From: Trachythela sp. YZ-2020
Lineage: Eukaryota > Cnidaria > Anthozoa > Malacalcyonacea > Clavulariidae
NCBI GenBank assembly: GCA_016169945.1
Contig: JADLSH010000377.1
Span: 496,001-560,000 of the forward strand
Direction of reading: 5' to 3'
DNA length: 64,000 nucleotides
Made by a program: the position numbers and the translations under genes
Shown: piece after piece, positions 1 through 11,304 of the stretch
Layout: every line of letters begins with the position of its first letter
How positions within the stretch are numbered: position 1 is the first letter of the stretch
Notes under the pieces: generated by a model
Databases searched by the model: none
What the model saw: the letters and a program-made list of their open reading frames with translations, nothing else
What the model was told of the DNA's origin: nothing

Positions 1-397
1 TAAATTTAAAGAAAAAGAAAACAAATATACACAGTACTACACGCAAAATAGCAAAGCTAATCGAGGCGTGTAGTTACAATATCTCAGCTATGACTTAGCT
101 GAATAAATCTGTTTATGTACACATCAGTCTATACTAGAGTTCCGTTTAAGTTAATTATCAGTTCAGCAGATCTTGAATTGCATAATAACAAGCAAAGTAT
201 TTGTGCAACGATTTACCATAGCACCGCCGTGCTTGCGCTGTTACCTATTTAAATATAAAATAAATTTTACACTATAGTATTAACTAATTGATATCAGGCT
301 CCGTTATCATGACTGCTTCAAACAGTCACAAGGGCACATGATTTTCCTCCTTTCTCTACATTAATGTTATTTCTAAACAATTTGAATTGACTGGCCC
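1..397. other. 3' flank of the Hsp70-VWA gene
   Basis: AT-rich sequence beyond the stop codon, presumably 3' UTR and flank on the minus strand. I found no clear canonical AATAAA poly(A) signal on the minus strand here and no other gene. Confidence 0.4.
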
Positions 398-1569
398 TTA
401 TATAACTATGCACACATTTTTTCTGAAGATCATGAGTTCATACAGTTCATCAATTGACATCTTTCTACCCCTTTTCATTTTCATTTCGACGACTGTAATC
501 ATCGTGTCTTCTTTGCGGGTCAGGTAACATGAATTCCAGCCTCCTTTTTCTTGCCAATGACTTTCCATACTTTCGTTCAAAGGAGTTATAATCGTATGTA
601 GATTACCTTGTACCATTATGATTAGTTTTGCCAGTTCGTCTCGCATACACATAGAAAGGCTACTGTTCTTTGATACTGATTCCTGAATGTGATTCTCAGC
701 TTTCCTCAATTGCCTTAATGCACCTTCGCGGTCGACTTTCTCTATATCTTTAATAACGTGATGAAGCTTCTTGGCAACTTGCACCCGATTAAGCTGCTCA
801 TTCACGTCAGGATTTACCTCGTTCAAGTGACGTGTTCGTGCCACGTAAAGATACTCGTCGCACGTTTCCACGCTCTGCGTGATCACGTTCGTGTACGTCA
901 TCTCTACGCTAAACAGTTCTTCGTAGTTTGCTTTTTCTTTCGCTGGAAGTACGGTAAGATCGAGTGGAATATGTCGAGATTGCTGGTCCGCCAAAGTCGG
1001 TATTTTAATAATCAACTTATTTCCTTCTTTCGTTTGGTTGAATTTTGTTATTGCTTCGTTGATTTCAATGCGGTCTGATGATGGCGATATAGTTAGTTGG
1101 ATATCTTCAGCAACTTGGTTTATTGCATTAGACACAACATAGACAAAAGCGGTTCCTAGATCTGTACCTTTGTCCACATTATGGTAATTGCCATCGCCAA
1201 CACTTTTAGCGAGGTTAAGAAGAAAACCTTCGAGATCGTGATAGCCAAAAATACCGAAAGCATGTAAATCCACTCGTGATGTCAGTGAACTTGACTTTAG
1301 CGTATTTATCTCCTTCTTAATCTCTCGAACAATCACATCTGGTTTTTGATATTTCCCAGCACTTGGATTGCCGTCGGTAAAGAGCATAATACAGGCCTTT
1401 CTTTTCCCTTCATAAGCCATCTGCAGCCCGGCTAATAAACCCTCGTAAGTATTCGTGTCACCAGATGGTTCAATTGCGTTTATGATATCGCTGGCGAGCT
1501 TTTTCTTTTCCTTAGTTGCTGGCGTCAGTTCAACAAGACGATTCGCTTTTTTATTAAACGATACAACAC
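398..1569 (-). CDS. Hsp70-VWA gene, exon 7 (rest of VWA domain and C-terminal tail, stop)
   Basis: The acceptor TTTGCATGTAG at 1570 gives GVVSFNKKANRLVEL, the second strand of a VWA fold. SGDTNTYEGLLAGL supplies the MIDAS threonine and IMLFTDGNPSAG the MIDAS aspartate, so the metal site is complete. After the about 190-residue VWA fold come a beta segment (IPLDLTVLP, EMTYTNV), a helical region and a basic tail ending near KMKRGRKMSIDELYELM. The stop is at 398-400. No second membrane segment or GPI signal is seen. Confidence 0.92.
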
Positions 1570-4500
1570 CTACATGCAAAAAAGCATTAGTTTCGAAACA
1601 TGCATGCAAGTTAGGAGCGTTTTTCAAATTTAAGTAGATTTTTAGCCTGATTGTTGAGGTATAACAAGGACTGATCCAATTGAACTAAAACATGGAGAGT
1701 ATCTAAAAGCCTACAAGAAATATCGCGCATGATAATATATTGCGAAAGTAATCTAACTTTACACCTTAAAAATGTCGTAGTCACTCGAGTTCTACGGTGT
1801 TCGTTAGTACATGCAATAGTAATAGTAAGGGTGTGCTTATTATCACGGCAGCTTGCAGTGAGAGAATTGCGAGAGACACACGGACACAGCTCAACGCTCG
1901 AAGGCTAGAAGGCTTTCACATATAGCTTCCTTGCCACTTTGCTCTCGCCATCACGGGCAAGGCTGGTGTGGAAAGGGCCAGTTACAACCCAAACCAACTC
2001 AACATTTTCAACCCTGGGAGAGAGGAAACCGGAAACTTCGGCAGAGCGTTGCAGAGCTTTTTCAGAATTTATCAAGAACGTGGCAACGGGACTCAGCTAT
2101 CATATCGAACTCATGATAAAGGCGCGTGCTCGATATTAAGAAAGGCAAGGCGCGCGCCGAAGCCATAGAGTTCTTGCTTCCGCACAATGTGGTAATAGCG
2201 TGTGTTTGCTGAAAAGGCAGCCTGGGCTAAAGAACATGCAATGCGCAAAAATTTAATCAAAATATATCATGCATTAAGTAATGCAGGGAATTATAGCAAT
2301 CATTTTTCAAATCGTTCCGCACTCTTACCTAAACGATGGTTTTCTTTCAGTATAGAATTTATCAGGTATAGAATTAAATTCTTCATAGTTTCCATTCTGT
2401 TTTCTTGTTTCATACTGTCACTTGTGTCCAATATCAACACGATGTCAAGATTGGCCGTCTTTGAAACGTTCTCGCTATTTGGTGCCAGCCCTTTGATAGT
2501 TATCATTGCAACAGCAGAAAGATTGGCATCCGGATTTGCAGCATCGACCATTTTGACACTATCATACTGTAAAATAATATCATGCACATATTAAGTAGTG
2601 AATATAGTTTTAATGCCTGTTTATATAACCCGCGTACCCCTAATCATATTAAACAGTCCATAATAAACAGTCTTATCAGCGATTTGACCAAATATAGAAA
2701 GAAATTTTATGAGATACGGACGGGGTGAAATATAAGGAGAGGCTAATGCAAACCTCATATTTTTTTTGTTAAAATTTTTTACCACAGAATATATAGTCTA
2801 GCAGACTGGACAGAGTATCTGACAGGAAAATTAGTGACTTAACCGTTATGTTGTTCAATTGTTCAATTACACAATTGTATTTTGCTCGGTTGTTCAATTA
2901 GAAGAGCAATACAAATTATTTACCCGGATTTATCATATCAAGTGGCTTTAGATACTCTAAATATGAAGACTTTGTGTGCAAGAAGAAAATAATTGTGTGC
3001 TAAACTTTTTAAATCAAGAGTGAATGATGAAAACCATAAACTTTACCATCTAGATTTTTTACCATCAAAAGTTCCGGATACGTACAATTTGAGAAATTTA
3101 AAACAATTCCATATTCCTAACTTACAAATAGATTCCGGAATACTTTTATTATTTCAAGGTTTTTGAATGAAACAATAGTATATAATAAATGTAAATATTT
3201 TTTATTTTGAGTGGTATCAATTGTAGGTATATGCATGCTAATTGTAAATATTAAATTAGAAAACATTCTGACCTATTTTATGAAGATGAACATTATATGT
3301 ATAGATCCAAAGAATTATCATCAGCCTTCTCGGGTGCGAAGTGATATTCAATAAACAGTTTAATAATAATATAAACGTACAACACTTTGAGCCGAGGCTA
3401 TTTTGAAAGAAGAACTTAAAACAACATGAAATGGAGGGTTACAAAAATATTGGTCCACCGTATCTGGTCACTTTTGTTCGCAATGGTACAAAGAGGTATC
3501 ATTTGACAGCTGATTTGATAAGAAAAACCAAATCTAATACACTCAATACTGAAAGCATGATAACATGCTAAAGTTGGATTACCTCGTACACCGGTTAGTC
3601 GCTGCATTATTAAAATATTGGTCTATAACCTTTGCGTCGTAAACCTGGTGTGTGAGGTACACACGTTATAACATTTTTTCATGCACACATTTTTTTCTGA
3701 AGATCATGAGTTCATATAGTTCATTAATTGACATCTTTCTACCCCTTTTCATTTTCATTTCGACGACTGTAATCATCGTGTCTTCTTTGCGGGTCAGGTA
3801 ACATGAATTCCAGCCTCGTTTTTCTTGCGACATACCTGTGACAGCACACTGCATAATACGTTTTTTGAAAGAGCATAATTTTAGAAGTGATAAGAACTTT
3901 TACACACAAATACAGAGGTTACTGACCAGTCACAGATTCAAACATGTATAAATGCAATTTTGGGGTAATTTTCATAATGATTCTACACGAAAACCATATT
4001 TTTCAAAAAATTCATTATACAGTGTGATGTCACAAGTATGATATTTGCATATCACAATAAGTGAAATATCTCAAAAAAGAAGCAAATTAACAAAATTCTA
4101 CTAAAGATGATATTCGGTCATTTTAAGTATTCTTTAAAATGCAATCATAAAAAACTTGGGTGAAATTTCGTTGCATAAACACTTTAAATTCCACCACTCG
4201 CTGGGGAGTACTTATTGTCCAAGTCAACCTCGTAGCTGCTTTTTTCACCTTTTAAACATAACTTTACATTTCTTTAACCCATACCGAGAAAAACACCTAG
4301 CTACCACCTGGCTACCATCTTTAGTAGCCAGGTGGTAGCCATGTATTTTAATAGGAATTTGTATTAGTAGCCAGGTAGCCAGTTGGTTTGTATTCAAATA
4401 AGTTTGACAGTATAATTAACATGAAATTACGTCATTTTAAAACACCTGGCTACCATATTTAATAGTAGCAAAGTGGTAGCCATGTATTTTAATAGGGATT

Positions 4501-7500
4501 TGTATTAGTAGCCAGGTAGCCAGTTGTTTTGCATACAAATAAGTTTGACAGTATAATTAACATGAAATTACGTCATTTTAAAACATCTGGCTACCAACTG
4601 GCTACCATCTTTAGTAGCCAGGTGGTAGCCATGTATTTTAATAGGGATTTGTATTAGTAGCCAGGTAGCCAGTTGTTTTGCATACAAATAAGTTTAATGG
4701 TATAATTTACATGAAATAGGTTTATAACATAATTGAGTAAATTGTATTTACTATTAAATCTGAATCTATTTATCTCATGCGAGATTTATATTCAATTCAA
4801 CAGACTTAGAAGAATATTTAGTTAAATAAGCTTTCTTACAATCGCTCTAAGTCTTAGTGTTCTAGACTCTCTTCCTGGTTGAAAACGATACTCAGGATGG
4901 CGTAAGATACAAGACCACCGTGGTCCAAACTTCTCCAGACCTTGCTTGATGAATTCGTCTTCTTCTTTTGTAAATCGTAAAGGTCGCTTACTTGCTCTCC
5001 TGCAGCTATCTGTCCATATAGAAACTGCCGTTTCACAGGCGTCTTCATCGACAAGGTCGCCACTTTGATTTTCTTCTACAAGCGAGATGGGTTCCTTTAA
5101 TTGTTCTATGAAATTATCCATCTCTTCGCCTTCACAACCGCGAAGTCTCTCAAACTAATTTCGTCAAAATACAATGAATCGAAGCCGTATTTTCTCGCAG
5201 TTTTAAAGATTTTCTGATCAACCATTCCTTATATTTTTTTGAAGGGAACGACTACCCTTATTCAATTCCAAACAATAAGGCAAATAATAGTTTATTGTCA
5301 GTTGGTCTCCTTATCTCCTATCAAGTGACTCAGGTATGTGGTAGCCAGGTGGTAGCCAGGTGTAGCCAGTGTTTAAAATTTCATGTTAATTATACTGTCA
5401 AACTTATTTGTATGCAAAACAACTGGCTACTTGCCTACTAATACAAATCCTATTAAAATACCATGGCTAACACCTGGCTATCCTATTATTAATACATATT
5501 AACACCTGGCTACTAAAGATGGTACTAGTGGTAGCCACGTGTTTTAAAATGACTTAATTTCATGCAAATTATACCGTCAAACTTATTATAATTATCCAAA
5601 TACAGACACCTACCTATTACTTTGACGAAATACCATTATTGTGCTTATACACAAGGGTTAGAATAACTATCAATAAATTTTACAAAAACATTCCTTTCTA
5701 CGTAAAACTATTAGTTCCGGAAATCGGAACATATATTTGTTCCTCTCTGCCTAAAACTATTAGTTCTGGAAATCGGAACATATATTTGTCCCTCTCTGCC
5801 TAAAACTATTAGTTCCGGAAATCGGAACATATATTTGTTCCTCTCTGCCTAAAACTATTAGTTCCGGAAATCGGAACATATATTTGTTCCTCTCTGCCTA
5901 AAACTATTAGTTCTGGAAATCGGAACATATATTTGTCCCTCTCTGCCTAAAACTATTAGTTCCGGAAATCGGAACATATATTTGTTCCTCTCTGCCTAAA
6001 ACTATTAGTTCTGGAAATCGGAACATATATTTGATCCTCTCTAATGGACAGGAACAAATAGTTCCTCAACTTAAAATCGGAACGACTTGTTCCGCTTTGG
6101 TGGTGTTCCTTTGTCAAAGGAACAAATTTTTTGTTCCTAAAACAATGCCGGTACAAAGCGGACCGTTTTACACCGTTCCGAAACCCAAAACAAACGAGTC
6201 AAACTTAGGCCCCGTTTACATGAGACCGGGACGAAGTCAGAACGGGATGAAGATTGAAATTGTCAGTAGGTTTACATGAGACCGGTACGAAAAGCATTAC
6301 ACACTTTATTGCGTATATCAAATGTGCATTCCACAATTGATGCTGTTAATCTTGTCCACCGTTGTAAGTATCAAAATTCAGACCGGTCTGAAAATAATTT
6401 GTGTTTACATTCATCCCGCTCTGAATTCGTCCCGGTCTGAAGATAGTCGGTTCGGTCCAGCGAGCGGGATGACTTCAGACCGGTCTGAGCAATTTTTCGT
6501 ACCGGTCTCATGTAAACATCTACTATAAATAATACTATGACCGAAACGAAATCGTCCCGGTTTGACTTCGTCCCGGTCTCATGCAAACGGGGCCTTAAAT
6601 CACTAAAATGTTGTTTGGCTCGCTTGTTTCGATAATGACACTTTTGTTGTAATTTGGACTTTCACTACCAACTAGGTATTCTTACTGCTCCGTGTTAACG
6701 GTTATTAGCGTTAATAGACTACAAAAATATTTTTCTAAAGCAAGAAACATTAGGCTAATAAGAACACACTATGACTATGACTAGGAGTGAATCATTGAAT
6801 CCTAAAAGTGAATCATTGAATCCTAAGATTGAAACATTGAATCCTAAAATAGAATTATTGAATCCTGAGAGTGAATCATTAAATCCTACACTGCAAAAAA
6901 TGCATGAGTAAATGTTACTCATTTGTGGAGTAATTGCACACTTTACTCTTTTTCTCGCTAAAATATTTTTACTCCTGATTTTGAGTAACAAAAACTCCGA
7001 TTTTTGAGTAAAGTTCTTTGGGTATTTTATACTCTAATGCAAGAGTATAATTTACTCAGATGTTGAGTAAACCACAAATTTCTGTTTACTCAAGAATTGA
7101 GTAAGTTTCACGTACCCAATATTTTGAGTAAAACCACATTTTTACTCATATTTGAGTAAATTATAAATTTACTCAAATCTTGATTATTGTAAAACTTACT
7201 CAAACCTTGAGTAAATTACAGAATATATATACTCAGAGTTTCAGTAAGTTTATACGAACTCAATATTTTGAGTAAAAGCATATTTTTACTTATGTTTTGA
7301 GTGAATGATGAATTTACTCAAATCTGAGTAAGGCAATACTTTAAGGTTACCCAATTTTCTAATAAAAAGTTTCAGAATCTGTACTCATTTTGTGAGTAAA
7401 TTAAGTGACTGCCGCCTTTTATAGTCGCTGGACATATTTTAAACCTTAAAACGTTGACTTTCTATAATTTTATTTTTTTTATTTAGCTTCGCCAACTATG

Positions 7501-10500
7501 GCGTTACACAGTTAAAAATGTGTATCTTTTACATACTCTGATTCTATTTTATCAAGACAAATTTGGCAGAAAAATGTTACTGCTAAGTATGACCAATGGT
7601 CAACACTTTGTAGATGCGAATTTCACCATGCATACTTGTTCTGTATAATATATTACACTCTGTCTAGAGTCAGACAATTTTACTCATTGAGAGAAGAGGG
7701 CTGGGCATCAATATGGTTTCCCTAATTCAGCTTCATGTGAGTGGCAAACACTGGGGGGTGAAGGAGATGGTTGCATTTTGCAATGCCCTTTGAGTGTTTT
7801 GTATATGTAAGATACTGCTAAACTAAGTAACTAATAGAGTTGTAACAAGGTTTTTTCAACCATGATAACTTGATATCCTCCTCATCATCATTCATCAAGT
7901 ATATTTGCAATAAATTTAAGCCAAACGAGACTGAACAACAGAACATTACTGCAATAGAAGCTAACTAGAAGGGTCAAAATATGCAAGTAGACCATATTTG
8001 CACCTACAATATTTTACAAAATGTCTGTCACTGCTTAAGAATTATGCTATAAAAAACCTTTCTGGCTTTCATGCTAAATATTATGCAAATATAAACTTTT
8101 ATATTTGTACATGCAGAGTACATTGTATACAAATATACCCCATTCTTCCCTTGATAGGTTATAAAGTATTATCGATCTATCCAATTTAATAATAATATGC
8201 AGATGAAACAACATTAAAAGTTAATAAATAAACATGTAGCCACTGAGATTTTTCAGTGTCCAGTGATTTGTGAAAATCCTTCAATATTAAAATCAGTGTC
8301 ACACTGATACAATACAGTGTCTATATTTTACTCATTTCCAGGCTGTAGATTGTAGTAAATACTCCACACGTTGCCTTGATATATCATGGTTTTGAAAAAT
8401 GTTTCATTGCCTTTATTCGCATAATATCTTTCTGTTGACATTTTGATTACAAATTTTGACCGCCATCTTGAAAGCATTTTCTCCCAGGAGCTTCCCGCCG
8501 AATTTTCCATTTCTCCCCTCGCGTGCTGTTTCGCGCGCTCTTCATGCAACCGCTTAGCACGTTAAAGCGCCTGGGTACGAGGCTGAGTCACAGTCACAAT
8601 TCACGGTCACAAGTCACGGTCACGGTCACAAGTCATGGTCACAAGTCACGGTCGCGGTCACGGTCACGGTCATAGAAATTGGGTTAGTTAACAAGTATAT
8701 CCGAGATATGCTCGCTCGGTACGGATTAAAGAAAAGTAAAGTCATGGTTAAAAGGTGAAAAAAGCAGCTACGAGTTTGACCCGGACAATAAATATTCCCC
8801 AGCGAGTGATGGAATTTAAGAATAATACGCTCTTAGAAGCAGACCCAAGCAGACCTTATTTACTTTGTTAGAAATATATTTAATTGGGTAGACTCTTCAG
8901 ATTGTAGATCTAAATATTTAGCAATGATGATGTCAGAGCAGGTTACGAACAAGGACTACCTCACGAGAGACCAGATTATCACCCGAAGACAGACAAGAAT
9001 ATGAGAACTCTTGAAAGATACAAAAGACACCTGAACGATATGCCCTTAGAAGTGGACCTTATTAACGGTTTAAAAAATTAATTCTGTGTGTGCTGTATGT
9101 ACATTGTACAATATTTTCCCTGCCTGTAAATAAATACTCTAAATTTATTGAAATCACCGTTAATGATTTACAAATGACTTACAAACGTACGCATATAATT
9201 GTGTTACATACAATGTTTATATAAAAACTATGCTTGTCAAACTTGTTGAAATCTCGCTTAAAAATCACTGCTTTTCACACTCTCTGCTATATATATATTA
9301 AAACGTTGAAACTTTGTAAGGTTAAATTCCTGTAAAAGGCGATGTCTATCTTGAAAACTTATTAGGTTAAGCGTCGCTATTTTGGTCGACTCAGAAAGCC
9401 GTTCGTTATTACTTCGCATAAGGCAATAATATTTGACTAATGACTTACAAACCTACGCATGGAATTGTGTTTACATGCAATGTTTGTATGAAAACTGTGC
9501 TTGTAAAATTTCTTGAAATCTCGCTTAAAAATCACTGTTTTTTACACTCTGCTATATATATTAAAACGTTGAAAATCGCTGTAAGAACTATATATCTATC
9601 TTTGTTAACGTATTACGTCGCGATATTGGTCGCCGTTTGTTTCGCATCAGGCAATAATAATTTATTAAGTTGAGCGTTACTATATTGGATGTCTAAGAAA
9701 TACACACTTCACTAGATACGAGATTAAAGGAGTTTATAAATCTATGCAATATTTTTGCACATAAAATATGTTGAACTCAGCAAAATTATGGTTTCTTTGC
9801 CCAAACTTGCCTGGTCTTGTTTGTGACGTCATATTAATGAGGTCTCAAAAGAGTAAGATCAAATGCATAATTAATAACGCTAATGATGTGTCCCCCCTTG
9901 TGTCCCCCTCATATGCTAATGATCATGCGGACCCTCATATGCTAATGAATGCGGCAACTCATGCGTCACGCGCCAACTCACGCGCCAACTCAAAAATCCG
10001 GGTCGAACGGTCTGTATATTACTAATAAAATATGCGGTAGGTCTATTACAACTAGTGGGTTTTTACGTGTGTACAGTATGTTTATAGATTCACCATGTAA
10101 TGGCAATTTCAGCGCGACCGTGACTACCACAGCTTGGCTAAGGCTAAAAGTGGAACATTTGTACTATCAAATCTTACCTCAGAATGTACTTCCAGTTTGA
10201 GTACATTTGATCTGTTTGGTTCTGATGGAATTCTGGCCATGGGTGGTACATTTTCTAAAAGTGCACATTTGAACTTATCCGTAAAATTAGCTGAAACAAG
10301 TTTGTGAACGAGCGACGACAGCTCTACAATTTTCTTCTCACTCATACTACCAGTCTTTGAATAAATGTCCAAGCTCATTTTGTTCCCGACAGACTTTTCT
10401 TCGCCCTTATAGAGCGCGGTAATATTCAAAATGCCATTGGTGTTAACTGTAAACGTTGCGTTGATTTTTGGCACGCCTTTGGGTTGTGGCGGGATACCCG

Positions 10501-11267
10501 ATAGTTTAAACTCTCCAAGGAAGTGACACTTGTCTCTCGTTGTGCGACACTCACCTTCGTAGACTGGAATAATTATGGACGTCTGGTTGTTTTTATATGT
10601 GGTTAACTCTACCTTCGCGATGCACGGGTACAGGCGGTTACGTTCAAAAACCTCGTAAATGTTGTCATAATCAATAACAATGTTAATAGGCAGCGCTATT
10701 GTATCAACATGGGGCTTCCAAGTCGCGTTCGTTATTCCATCAAGTACCGCTCCAAATACGGCCGCTCCTCGACTGACGGCCTATAAGGTAAGATAAATAG
10801 CTGTACGTCGTATTATTAATTATTGGTAAATGTTTGCTTGACTCAATACTAAAACAACAACATTATTATAATTGAGGTGAAGTCCTAACACTGTAACACG
10901 GCGTCCCTCTGGTACCGGCTAATTAACTTCTAGAGATGGGTGTTGATATAAAGAATTCGTCTGGTAACTGGAATAATATATACAAGTCATGCAGTCACGA
11001 CTTTGTGTTCAACTTAAATGAAACAATCATGCAAGGAAGTTTATAGCTCTTTATGTTGAGGTAACAATACCACACTTTTTATTACCTGGAGTTGAAAATG
11101 GTCCATGCTATTAATCACGCACAATACCACACTTTTTATCCGAGTTGAAAAAAAATGGTCCATATAATTAATCACACTTCGCAACATGATAAAATAGACA
11201 AAACATTTCAAAGCGCACTGGCCCCAAATTGAAACGAAAACTTGGCGAGTGGCGCTCACCCACCTTG

Positions 11268-11304
<37 letters not shown>

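Larger units (their letters stand above)
4184..8820. repeat. Dispersed inverted pair flanking the Myb/tandem-repeat block
   Basis: About 105 bp at 4184-4290 recurs as its reverse complement at 8715-8820 (shared words include CACTCGCTGGGGA, CGTAGCTGCTTTTTTCACC and the end ACCGAG). They may be the ends of an old 4.6-kb element or two independent copies; no target duplication was found. Confidence 0.5.
2567..10177. other. Intron 5 of the Hsp70-VWA gene
   Basis: About 7.6 kb. It holds the tail-exon duplicate, a Myb/SANT-bearing repeat element, several tandem arrays and a MITE, listed separately. About 2600-3600, 7400-8570 and 9660-10120 show only AT-rich sequence, with small degenerate GCGCCAACTCA repeats near 9950-10000. 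Confidence 0.7.

Noticed and set aside
6885..7405. CRISPR-like array
   Set aside because: Repeat words are too short, irregularly spaced and in both orientations, and the DNA is metazoan.
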